Part shown: in pieces, positions 1-6,717 of the stretch | How the letters are laid out: the number at the start of each line of letters is the position of its first letter | Numbering within the stretch: the stretch's first letter is position 1 | Assembly (NCBI GenBank): GCA_026706425.1 | Contig: JAPOYW010000337.1 | Location: 3,385-13,083 of the forward strand | Source: Gammaproteobacteria bacterium | GTDB lineage: Bacteria; Pseudomonadota; Gammaproteobacteria; Pseudomonadales; Azotimanducaceae | Length of the DNA: 9,699 bases | Direction: 5' to 3' | Position numbers and translations under genes: made by a program | Notes under the pieces: model-generated | Told to the model about the DNA's origin: nothing | The model's database searches: none | What the model saw: the letters and a program-made list of their open reading frames with translations, nothing else

Positions 1-573
1 TACGACGGCAAGGAACTGAACAGCCCCAACGACATCGTCGTGCGCCGGGACGGCATGGTGTATTTCACCGATCCCACCTTCGGTCGCGGCGGCGGTGCCG
101 TGGCGGTGGCCCGGGACACGGAACTCGATTTCACCGGCGTCTACCGCCTCGACCCGGGGTCTAGGGACCTGACGCTGCTGTCGAGCGACTTCAACCAGCC
201 CAACGGACTCGCGTTTACCCTGGATCACAACGGTCTATACGTCGCCGATACCCCGCGGATGCACATCCGGCGGTTCGATGTCGCCGAAGACGGTTCGCTA
301 TCTGGCGGCGACGTGTTCGCCGAATCAACCGGCGAAGGCGCGGGCGCACCCGACGGGTTGAAGATCGATAGCCTTGGGAACGTGTTCTGCGCCGGCCCCG
401 GCGGTGTGCACGTCTACCATCCGGACGACGGGACCTGCCTCGGCGTGATCAAGACACCCGCCTTCTGCGCCAACTTCACCTGGGGAGACGACGACTTCAA
501 GACGTTCTTCCTGACGTCGTCCACCTGCCTCTACCGGGGACGGGTGAACGTGCCGGGGTTGGCGTTGTTCTGA
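1..573 (+). CDS. SMP-30/gluconolactonase family sugar lactonase, 5'-truncated by window edge
   Basis: The reading frame is open from the first base, so the start lies outside the window and 190 C-terminal residues are visible. Family members are calcium- or zinc-dependent six-bladed beta-propeller lactonases that hydrolyse sugar lactones such as gluconolactone; full-length proteins are about 290-310 residues, so roughly 100 are missing. Visible family motifs are NSPNDI (residues 7-12) followed by YFTDP (21-25), PNGLAF (67-72) with a blade ending in LYVADT, and APDGLKID (116-123). In known members, the Asn of the first two motifs and the Asp of the third line the metal and substrate site; the N-terminal metal-binding Glu would be upstream of the window. 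The C-terminus carries the usual late strand LYRGRVNVPG. The gene ends tail-to-tail with vapC, 7 bases apart. The family call is firm; the substrate cannot be told from sequence. Confidence 0.88.
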   Translation, partial: YDGKELNSPNDIVVRRDGMVYFTDPTFGRGGGAVAVARDTELDFTGVYRLDPGSRDLTLLSSDFNQPNGLAFTLDHNGLYVADTPRMHIRRFDVAEDGSLSGGDVFAESTGEGAGAPDGLKIDSLGNVFCAGPGGVHVYHPDDGTCLGVIKTPAFCANFTWGDDDFKTFFLTSSTCLYRGRVNVPGLALF

Positions 574-580
574 CGCTCTT

Positions 581-994
581 CTAACCCGCTTGTCCAACCA
601 CCCAGTTCTCGGTCTTGAGTCCGGGGACGCGACCGAATTCCTTCTGGTTGTTTGTCACCAGCACAGCCGACAGGCTCCTGGCGTGAGCCGCAATGAGGAG
701 GTCATTGGCACCAATGGGCGTCCCGTCTCTGGCCAGCCTCTCACGGATCTCGCCGTAGTGGTCGCCGGCGATTTTGTCGAAGGCGGCAACGTCCAGGTCA
801 GCTACGAACTCCGCCAGTTCCTGCCGGTTTCGTTCCACTCGCGTCGAATGTTCCGCGCCGTAGCAAAGCTCAGCATGGGCAATGGCTGAAATGCACGTCG
901 CTTCAGCGTGCTGCTCGAGAGTGGCCAACATCGAAGCATCGCGCCGGTTGATCAAGTAGATGCAGGTGTCGGTGTCCAGCATGAACCGCGTCAA
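581..994 (-). CDS. vapC: VapC-type PIN-domain ribonuclease toxin
   Basis: This is the toxin of a type II toxin-antitoxin pair: a Mg2+-dependent PIN-domain RNase of 137 residues, the usual VapC length. The acidic catalytic residues are all visible: Asp7 in FMLDTD, Glu42 in AHAEL, Asp98 in GANDLLIAAHA, followed by LVTNN at 112-116. The GANDLLIAAHA...LVTNN..EF.RV.GL..ENW pattern matches the VapC subgroup known to cleave initiator tRNA(fMet); that target is inferred by family only. I chose a TTG start at 994. It overlaps the vapB stop in a TTGA, sits 8 bases after an AAGGGAG ribosome-binding site, and gives the typical N-terminus MTRFMLDTD. The in-frame ATG at 982 would be 20 bases from that site. 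The overlap suggests translational coupling, which keeps toxin output tied to antitoxin. The gene appears intact. Confidence 0.92.
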   Translation of the reverse strand: MTRFMLDTDTCIYLINRRDASMLATLEQHAEATCISAIAHAELCYGAEHSTRVERNRQELAEFVADLDVAAFDKIAGDHYGEIRERLARDGTPIGANDLLIAAHARSLSAVLVTNNQKEFGRVPGLKTENWVVGQAG

Positions 995-1233
995 CGGAGG
1001 GGCTCCCTTTCTTCCAGCGGTGGTTGTTCGCGTTCGGGAAGACAACCCCGTGTCGAAGAGGCGAAGTACCTCCTCCAATTCTTGCCGCGCGGTCGCAACG
1101 TCAAAGTGTCTCCGTTTTTCACGATTTCCACCTCTGAGACATCAAATCGACAGGCCGCCGGAAGACGGATGGCCTGGCTGCGTCCACTCCAGAACACCTT
1201 GGCGACTCCTCGATAGTCCTCAGCCACGGCCAC
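991..1233 (-). CDS. vapB: VapB-type antitoxin with AbrB/SpoVT-like DNA-binding domain
   Basis: The 80-residue antitoxin neutralises VapC by direct binding and, with it, represses its own promoter. The swapped-hairpin AbrB fold is seen in AKVFWSGRSQAIRLPAACRF (about 11-30) followed by VSEVEIVKNGDTLTLRPR. The C-terminal tail LPEREQPPLEERE resembles the toxin-wrapping tail common in VapB proteins. The GTG start at 1233 lies 7 bases after a GAGG ribosome-binding site. A second GTG at 1197 also has a good site (GAGGAG, 8 bases away), but it would remove residues before the first beta strand. The first gene of the vapBC operon, it overlaps vapC by four bases. The order, antitoxin before toxin, is the usual one. 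Confidence 0.9.
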   Translation of the reverse strand: MAVAEDYRGVAKVFWSGRSQAIRLPAACRFDVSEVEIVKNGDTLTLRPRGKNWRRYFASSTRGCLPEREQPPLEEREPLR

Positions 1234-1262
1234 GCTGCGACCTCATCTTTGGCGATCTGACA

Positions 1263-1291
1263 ACCATACGGAAACCCAAGGTATATCTCAA
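1263..1291 (-). promoter_or_regulatory. Predicted sigma70-like promoter of vapBC
   Basis: On the minus strand a TTGAGA -35 box (plus coordinates 1286-1291; 5 of 6 match to TTGACA) is separated by exactly 17 bases from a TATGGT -10 box (1263-1268; 4 of 6 match to TATAAT). Transcription would start near 1256, about 23 bases before the vapB GTG. The boxes are read directly from sequence; activity is inferred. Confidence 0.6.
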
Positions 1292-1302
1292 GATATATCT
1301 CA
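1282..1302. promoter_or_regulatory. Predicted VapBC operator: inverted repeat plus direct repeat over the -35 box
   Basis: A perfect 7-base inverted repeat, TATATCT-CA-AGATATA (1282-1297), covers the predicted -35 box of vapBC. The nonamer TATATCTCA also occurs twice as a direct repeat (1282-1290 and 1294-1302), offset by 12 bases. VapB proteins bind short AT-rich inverted repeats at their own promoters and repress together with VapC, so this is the obvious autoregulatory site. It stands out from its GC-rich surroundings. Binding itself is inferred. Confidence 0.6.
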
Positions 1303-1612
1303 CATTCCGTGGCCCCGCAACGGCGACATTGCCAGTCGACCTAACCGGCCCTGGGTTCTCGGGGTTCGGGATCAGCCGTTGCGTCCTCGATACGACGATC
1401 AAGTCCGTCGAAACGTCCGCACGACATGGATTGCGCAGCGCCAGCGTCGCGTTCGACCCAAATATAAGGGTTTATACTTACAAGGCGGCAGCGCCCAAGC
1501 TTGCCTCCCCTAGTGATCTTCCACAAAAGCAGATCTCCTACACGCTCGTAGGACAACATCACGTCCGTTCGGGATAGACGGCCCCTGCGCCGACGTCTCG
1601 CTTGTTCCCAGT
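1303..1612. other. Intergenic region without a recognisable gene
   Basis: About 310 bases lie between the vapBC control region and the ADP-ribosylglycohydrolase stop. Open frames pass through here on both strands, but their translations are arginine- or proline-rich, lack any motif I recognise, and run into neighbouring genes in the wrong frame. The only local structure I see is an AT-rich quasi-palindrome around 1461-1479 (TATAA-GGGT-TTATA at its core). I see no convincing tRNA, small RNA or terminator. Confidence 0.5.
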
Positions 1613-3235
1613 TCAGAGTCGCACGCCGCTCATCTCGAACTCGTGGCCGTTGCTGCTGCATAGGCCCTTCAGCCGGTCGCCTTTGATCGTCCCCTGGAAT
1701 TCGATGTCGACCACCAACTCGCCCTTGTTGGCACCGTAGACGAAGGAGACCTTGTTCCCCTCCACCCGAATGTTCCGGACCTTGGCTATCTCACCGAATG
1801 CGGTCATTTCGATCTGACCGGACCAGTCGTCATTGACCGTCAAGACTTGCTTGCCAAACGTCACGTCGAGCGCCCATTTGCCCCTTAGCTCGTCCGCAGC
1901 GCCCTCGACGACCGCTTCCGCGTCTTCCTCCTCCGCGGCGGGCAACATCATTTGCGTGGCGACGCGATGCGTGCGTTCCGCCAATTCCGAGATACGGTTG
2001 TCGTTGCAATCTCGTACGACCGACATCAACCGATCACTGAGTACGCCTATCCATTTCTCGGGTAAGGAACGGGCACCGAATTTCGCACCCAGGATCGAGC
2101 CAACGGTTGCCCCGTTGCAATCGGTGTCCCAACCGCCCCGCACGGTTACCACGATACCATTCTCGTAGTCGTCGGAACCGAAAATCAAACCCATCACGAC
2201 GAGGGCTGCGTTGTTTATCGTGTGGACGCCGGAATAGTGTCCGTACTTTTCAAAAATTAGATCCCAGACTTTTTCCCAATCCGACAGCTCTTCGCACCAT
2301 GCAATCGTGTCGTGCACTGCTTCCGAAAGGCGACATTTTGCAGGGATTTCAGACAATCCAATGTCGATGATCTCCTTAATGTCGCTAGTGACGAACGATG
2401 CTGCCAACACGGCAGCGACGAACATTTCTCCATAAATCCCGTTCTTTACGTGGGAAATGCTGGCGTCCCGATACGCCAATTCCGCCGCCTTTTCTGGCCA
2501 TCCGGGTGTGACGTAGCCAAAAATGTCGGCTCGAATTTGCGCACCAATCCATTCGCGAAAGGGATTTCTCCAAAACGCAGATTCAGGTGGCCACCGTCGA
2601 TTGACGAAATTCCGATAGGCCACGTTCTCGGCCGTATACAGCATCTGGAAAGGCATGCGACTTAGCCACGTGTTCGCGATGTGGCGAGACGTCAATTCGC
2701 CACCGTGTCGTTCCAGGGCGAGCAGGCCGAGAATCGGGTAGTCCATGTCGTCATCGCGGGCCATGAATTCGATATTGTCCCGGGTGCTGGTCTTCAAAAA
2801 CGGCGAGATGGATCCCTCCGTGAACGGGATGTAGTCGTCAAGTGGAAGCGCGTCGGTCGACTCGAGGTACGCGTCAATGCGTTTGCGCGGCCACCCTTCC
2901 ACCGGCTTGCCGAGCGAGCATCCCGCCGCCCGGCCGAGCCAGCCGCCGTAGATGCGATCCCGCATCGTTTCATCGGTGAGGTCCAGATCCATGCGCCGCG
3001 GGCCATTCGGACGCAACGCGCGGATGGTCTCGAGGTCGGATGGTTCTTGGTACGGGAACGACGGATCGGTCTCGAGGGAATCGAGTTCGTCGTACAGGGC
3101 GGTGAACACCGCTGGATCCGTGTCCTCGTCCGCAAACGCCTGTTCGACGCGCGGCTCCAGCGCCGATACATCGCACCCCTCCTCGCGGCGCTGCACCAGT
3201 TCCGCCCGAATCATCTGCCGTTCCAAACTGTCCAT
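1613..3235 (-). CDS. ADP-ribosylglycohydrolase-family protein with extra N- and C-terminal domains
   Basis: The 540-residue protein belongs to the ADP-ribosylglycohydrolase (DraG/ARH) fold, whose members remove ADP-ribose from proteins, nucleic acids or small molecules using two metal ions. The core begins at YGGWLGRAAGCSLGKPVEG (96-114), matching the family's opening glycine-rich helix. An acidic motif DDDMDY (161-166) stands where classical members have a TDDT-like metal motif. GGWDTDCNGATVGSILGA (367-384) is the hallmark C-terminal metal motif (Asp370, Asp372), followed by LPEKW. The core ends near 430. Residues 1-90 are an acidic, probably helical extension, and residues 452-540 form a separate beta-rich domain starting GKWALDV and ending in FQGTIKGDRLKG...EFEMSGVRL, resembling small lipocalin-like add-on domains. 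The ATG at 3235 was preferred; the frame stays open upstream to 3370, but that part shows no conserved character and the ribosome-binding site is weak. Substrate unknown. It is transcribed away from the efflux operon. Confidence 0.82.
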   Translation of the reverse strand: MDSLERQMIRAELVQRREEGCDVSALEPRVEQAFADEDTDPAVFTALYDELDSLETDPSFPYQEPSDLETIRALRPNGPRRMDLDLTDETMRDRIYGGWLGRAAGCSLGKPVEGWPRKRIDAYLESTDALPLDDYIPFTEGSISPFLKTSTRDNIEFMARDDDMDYPILGLLALERHGGELTSRHIANTWLSRMPFQMLYTAENVAYRNFVNRRWPPESAFWRNPFREWIGAQIRADIFGYVTPGWPEKAAELAYRDASISHVKNGIYGEMFVAAVLAASFVTSDIKEIIDIGLSEIPAKCRLSEAVHDTIAWCEELSDWEKVWDLIFEKYGHYSGVHTINNAALVVMGLIFGSDDYENGIVVTVRGGWDTDCNGATVGSILGAKFGARSLPEKWIGVLSDRLMSVVRDCNDNRISELAERTHRVATQMMLPAAEEEDAEAVVEGAADELRGKWALDVTFGKQVLTVNDDWSGQIEMTAFGEIAKVRNIRVEGNKVSFVYGANKGELVVDIEFQGTIKGDRLKGLCSSNGHEFEMSGVRL

Positions 3236-3374
3236 CGATCCAACCCATTGAGCCCAAGCCAGGCAAGAAGTGTGTCGGAACTGCTGCGGGGTTGGCAATG
3301 TCGCCCGAGGCGAAACACGCCAAGTGCCAGCAATTTGCATCACGGGCAACGAATACCGCAGCTCGTGCATCCAC

Positions 3375-3405
3375 GTAAGGGAACCGTAAGCAATACGCGT
3401 ATGCT
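3375..3405 (+). promoter_or_regulatory. Possible activator-dependent promoter of the efflux operon
   Basis: In the 200-base divergent gap, GTAAG occurs twice in direct orientation (3375-3379 and 3386-3390) with an 11-base period, one DNA turn. Nine bases further on is a TATGCT -10-like box (3400-3405). No good -35 box is present; the repeats occupy its place. Tandem half-sites one turn apart overlapping a missing -35 are typical of OmpR/PhoB-type response regulators, which often control efflux pumps. This is pattern-based and no regulator is encoded in the window. I found no convincing promoter for the divergent minus-strand gene. Confidence 0.3.
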
Positions 3406-3437
3406 GGATCGGACGCCATCCAATGCGGGAGACCCCT

Positions 3438-4769
3438 GTGGCTGACCAAGCACCCGAGCAGCCCTCGGGGCAGCGAAAGAGCCCCCTGTCGTGGCTCGCG
3501 CGTCATTGGGGAAAGGCGACCGTCGCCGCCGTGATCGCGCTCGCGATCGCATGGCTGGCGTGGCCCGAGCCACCGGCGCCGCCACCCGTTCCCACCACCG
3601 TGGCCGTCAGTCGGGGCGACATCGAGAGCACGGTCGCCGCGTCCGGCGCGTTGGAAGCGGCAAGCCGGGTGGACGTGGGTGCGCAGGTTTCCGGGCAACT
3701 GAAGGCGCTGCATGTCAGGCTTGGCGATGTGGTTGCCGAGGGCGACCTGCTCGCGGAGATCGACGACTTCATCCAGAAGACCCGAGTCGCCTCGGCAGTC
3801 GCGAACCTCCAGTCGCTGGAGGCGAATACCGCGTCGGTAGAAGCCAGCCTCGAGCTCGCGCGCGGCGATCTTGCGCGCCAAGAGCGCATGATGGCGGCCC
3901 AGGCGACCACCGAAGTGGACTACGACCGGGCGGTTGTCAACCTGACCCAGGCTCAGGCCAGCCTCGAGCAGCACATTCTTGGCATCCAACAGGCCCGCGC
4001 AAACCTTGAAGAAGCCGAGGCCCTACTCAACTTCACCCGGATCACCGCTCCCGCCAACGGCACGATCGTCGAGATACTGGTCCAGGAAGGCCAGACTTTG
4101 AACGCAACCCAGACCACGCCGGTGATCCTCAGGATCGGCGACCTGAGCAAGATGCGGGTCGTAGCCAAGGTCTCGGAAGCGGATGTCGGGAGTTTGCAGC
4201 CAGGGATGGCGGCGTATTTCACCTCGCTCGGCGGTCGCGAGAGGCAATGGGAAACCCACTTGCAGGAGATCTCCCCGCTCCCGACGCAAAATAGCAATCC
4301 GGGCGGCATGGCCGAATTCGACGCGCTGCTCGTAGTCGACAACAACGACGGGGCGTTGCTTCCGGGAATGACCGTCAAGGTCTTCTTCCTGAACAACGCG
4401 GCTCGGGGCGTCCTCAAAACCCCGTTGGGTGCGTTGTCCTTCACATCCGGTGCGGGCGCGACGAGCGCAGCAGCGCAATTCGCCCTGCACAACGCCGAGA
4501 CCCAGGGCGTTCCGCCGGGTCGTTTGGCAAGCACTCCCCAAGCCCCACCGAAACGCCCAGATGCGGGACCGGACCTTCGCGATGCGACCGTGCAAGTGGT
4601 GGGTAACGACGGCGAAATCGAGGTGCGAGCGGTGCGCGTCGGCTTCGACAACGGCATCGAGGCCGCCGTTGTGTCCGGGCTCGCCGAAGGTGAACTCGTG
4701 GTCGGCGGGATCGAGCAGCCGCCGATGCCCGACGAGCGATTCGGACGCAGTGTCTTCTTTGGGTTCTAG
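3438..4769 (+). CDS. macA: MacA-like periplasmic adaptor (membrane fusion protein, HlyD/RND-MFP family)
   Basis: This is the periplasmic adaptor of a tripartite pump, linking the MacB-type transporter to an outer-membrane channel. The 443-residue chain has one N-terminal membrane anchor (about 26-42, AVIALAIAWLAW). A lipoyl-like half motif follows (VDVGAQVSGQLKALHVRLGDVVAEGD), then a long alpha-helical hairpin of coiled-coil character (about 114-205, rich in Ala, Glu, Leu and Gln), the second lipoyl half (ITAPANGTIVEILVQEGQTL), and beta-barrel and membrane-proximal domains. The GTG at 3438 was chosen because GGGAG lies 6 bases upstream; an in-frame ATG at 3423 has only a weak site and would add five residues. 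It is longer than the 371-residue E. coli MacA, largely because of a Pro/Ala-rich, apparently disordered stretch at about 337-380. The stop is one base before the macB start. Confidence 0.9.
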   Translation: MADQAPEQPSGQRKSPLSWLARHWGKATVAAVIALAIAWLAWPEPPAPPPVPTTVAVSRGDIESTVAASGALEAASRVDVGAQVSGQLKALHVRLGDVVAEGDLLAEIDDFIQKTRVASAVANLQSLEANTASVEASLELARGDLARQERMMAAQATTEVDYDRAVVNLTQAQASLEQHILGIQQARANLEEAEALLNFTRITAPANGTIVEILVQEGQTLNATQTTPVILRIGDLSKMRVVAKVSEADVGSLQPGMAAYFTSLGGRERQWETHLQEISPLPTQNSNPGGMAEFDALLVVDNNDGALLPGMTVKVFFLNNAARGVLKTPLGALSFTSGAGATSAAAQFALHNAETQGVPPGRLASTPQAPPKRPDAGPDLRDATVQVVGNDGEIEVRAVRVGFDNGIEAAVVSGLAEGELVVGGIEQPPMPDERFGRSVFFGF

Positions 4770-4770
4770 C

Positions 4771-6717
4771 GTGACCGTCCCGCTCATCGAACTGCGGAAC
4801 ATCTGCCGCCGCTACGCCGCGGGCAGCGTGTCCGTGGCGGCTCTGAAGGACGTCGATCTCGTCATTCAACCCGGGGAGTTCGTCGCGGTGATGGGTCCGT
4901 CCGGTTCCGGCAAGTCGACCCTCATGAACATCATTGGATGCCTGGACCGGCCGAGCGACGGCGAGTACTACTTCCGGGGCGAAGCCGTGCATCGCGCCGA
5001 CGCCGATGAACTGGCTCGCCTGCGCCGCGAGGTATTCGGGTTCGTTTTCCAGAGCTACAACCTGCTCGGGATGGCCACGGCGCGGGAGAACGTCGAGGTA
5101 CCGGCGATCTACGCCGGTATCCCGAGGAGGGCCCGGGCCTCGCGGGCGACAAGCCTGCTCGAGGACCTCGGTTTGTCGCACCGTCTCGGCCACCAACCGG
5201 GCGAACTCTCCGGCGGCGAGCAGCAACGGGTGGCGATCGCGCGGGCGTTGATGAACGGGGGCCGCGTAGTCCTCGCAGACGAACCCACCGGTTCGCTGGA
5301 TTCCGCCAGCGGCCGGGAGATCATCGCGCAGCTCGAGGCGCTATCCAATCAAGGCCATACGATCATCCTCGTGACCCACGACCCCAACGTCGCAGCGCAC
5401 GCGCACCGACGCATCGAACTGCTCGACGGCCACGTGGTCGCCGACGATGGCCCAGGCCTCCCGTCGAAAGACGCCGCCAGCGTGTCGACCGAGGCCGACC
5501 CGCGCAACACCGCCACCCGCGCACCGGTCTCGTCATTTCGGGACAGCGTCCGCACCGCCATGCGAGCGTTGCGGACGAATAGGCTCAGGACCTCGCTCAC
5601 CCTGCTGGGGATCATCATCGGCGTACTTTCCGTCACCGCCATGCTCGGATTGGCGGAAGGCGTGCAACGCGGGATCATGGACAGTTTCCGGCTGCTTGGC
5701 GGCGCGAGTCTGCAGATCCAGCCGAACTTCGACCAGAACGGCCCCGGCACGACGCTCACGATCGCCGACGCGGACGCCATACGCGACGAGGTGGCCAACG
5801 TCATCTCGGTCACGCCGCAGATGTCAGGTGGCGCGAGGATCCTCGCCGGGGGTACGACGCAGTTCGCGAGATTCACAGCTACCACGGCGGAGTCGATGGA
5901 CAGCGGTCCATGGACCCTCGCAGAAGGGGTCTACTTCACCGCGTCCCAGGACCGAAACCACGAGCCCGTGGTAGTCCTCGGTGGCATCCTCGCAGGGGCA
6001 CTGTTTGGGGAGGAAGGGAATGCGGTCGGCGAACACATCCTCCTCAACGGCTCGCCCTTCCAGGTGATCGGAGTGCTGAAGCGCCCGGAAGACACCTTCG
6101 CCGGTTATCAGTACAACGCGTACGGGTTTTTCGTTCCCTTGCGGACCGGCGCGATCCGCCTGCTCAACAAGGAAAGCCTGGACACCGTCGGTGTGCTGGT
6201 CGCCGAGACCCATCAGGTCGCTGCCGCGCAACGCGCAATCGACGCGTTGCTCGTGCGCCGCCATGGGCAACGCGACTTCCAGATCCAGAACCAAGAAGCC
6301 GCCCTCGAAGCCCAAAACAACGTCTCCAACATCCTGCGGATGTTGTTCGGCGCCATCGGCGGCATCTCGCTGGTGGTGGCCGGCATCGGCGTCATGAACA
6401 TCATGCTCGCCACGGTGGCGGAGCGCACCCGCGAGATCGGTCTGCGCATGGCTATCGGCGCTAGGCGACGCGACATCCTGTTCCAGTTCATCTGCGAAGC
6501 CGTCGTCGTTGCCGGCCTGGGCGGGGTGATAGGCCTCGGACTAGCACTTGTCGTCGGCGAGGCCGTCAACATGATCGGCGCGACCGTGATGGCATTCACA
6601 GCGCCGATCCTGCTGATCGGGCTGTCCTGCGCGACCCTGACCGGGCTGTTCTTCGGCCTGGCGCCGGCCCGGCGCGCCGCAGGCATGGATCCGGTCGCCG
6701 CGCTGGCGGCGCAATGA
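4771..6717 (+). CDS. macB: MacB-like ABC transporter, fused ATPase and permease
   Basis: This inner-membrane mechanotransmission ABC transporter dimerises and drives macrolide, peptide or lipid-type export through MacA and an outer-membrane channel. The ATPase is N-terminal: Walker A GPSGSGKST (42-50), Q-loop Gln94 in FQSYN, signature LSGGEQQR (146-153), Walker B VVLADEP (166-172), D-loop SLD and switch His203. The first membrane helix is at about 276-296, followed by a large periplasmic domain, then three helices near 525-548, 573-598 and 609-633, ending with the typical PARRAAGMDPVAALA tail. The length of 648 residues equals that of E. coli MacB. The GTG at 4771 is one base after the macA stop and gives the usual start just before the first ATPase strand; the longer open frame upstream is macA read in another frame. 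Its ribosome-binding site is weak, consistent with coupling to macA. Substrate unknown. Confidence 0.94.
   Translation: MTVPLIELRNICRRYAAGSVSVAALKDVDLVIQPGEFVAVMGPSGSGKSTLMNIIGCLDRPSDGEYYFRGEAVHRADADELARLRREVFGFVFQSYNLLGMATARENVEVPAIYAGIPRRARASRATSLLEDLGLSHRLGHQPGELSGGEQQRVAIARALMNGGRVVLADEPTGSLDSASGREIIAQLEALSNQGHTIILVTHDPNVAAHAHRRIELLDGHVVADDGPGLPSKDAASVSTEADPRNTATRAPVSSFRDSVRTAMRALRTNRLRTSLTLLGIIIGVLSVTAMLGLAEGVQRGIMDSFRLLGGASLQIQPNFDQNGPGTTLTIADADAIRDEVANVISVTPQMSGGARILAGGTTQFARFTATTAESMDSGPWTLAEGVYFTASQDRNHEPVVVLGGILAGALFGEEGNAVGEHILLNGSPFQVIGVLKRPEDTFAGYQYNAYGFFVPLRTGAIRLLNKESLDTVGVLVAETHQVAAAQRAIDALLVRRHGQRDFQIQNQEAALEAQNNVSNILRMLFGAIGGISLVVAGIGVMNIMLATVAERTREIGLRMAIGARRRDILFQFICEAVVVAGLGGVIGLGLALVVGEAVNMIGATVMAFTAPILLIGLSCATLTGLFFGLAPARRAAGMDPVAALAAQ

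Noticed and set aside
1350..1375. tRNA-like T-loop (GGGTTCTCGGGGTTCGGGATC)
   Set aside because: Only a GTTCGGGATC-like string is present. No acceptor, D or anticodon stems can be formed around it.
960..1577. A 205-codon plus-strand open frame across vapB and the gene-less stretch
   Set aside because: It is antisense to vapB through its first part, and the remainder has no motif and no ribosome-binding site; the vapBC operon explains the region.
2681..3445. A 254-codon plus-strand open frame opposite the ADP-ribosylglycohydrolase
   Set aside because: It is antisense to a gene with clear metal-binding motifs, and its translation is low-complexity Arg-rich without any family signature.
2970..3989. 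A 339-codon minus-strand open frame spanning the divergent gap and macA
   Set aside because: It crosses two better-supported genes, has no recognisable domain, and its composition is typical of antisense frames in GC-rich DNA.
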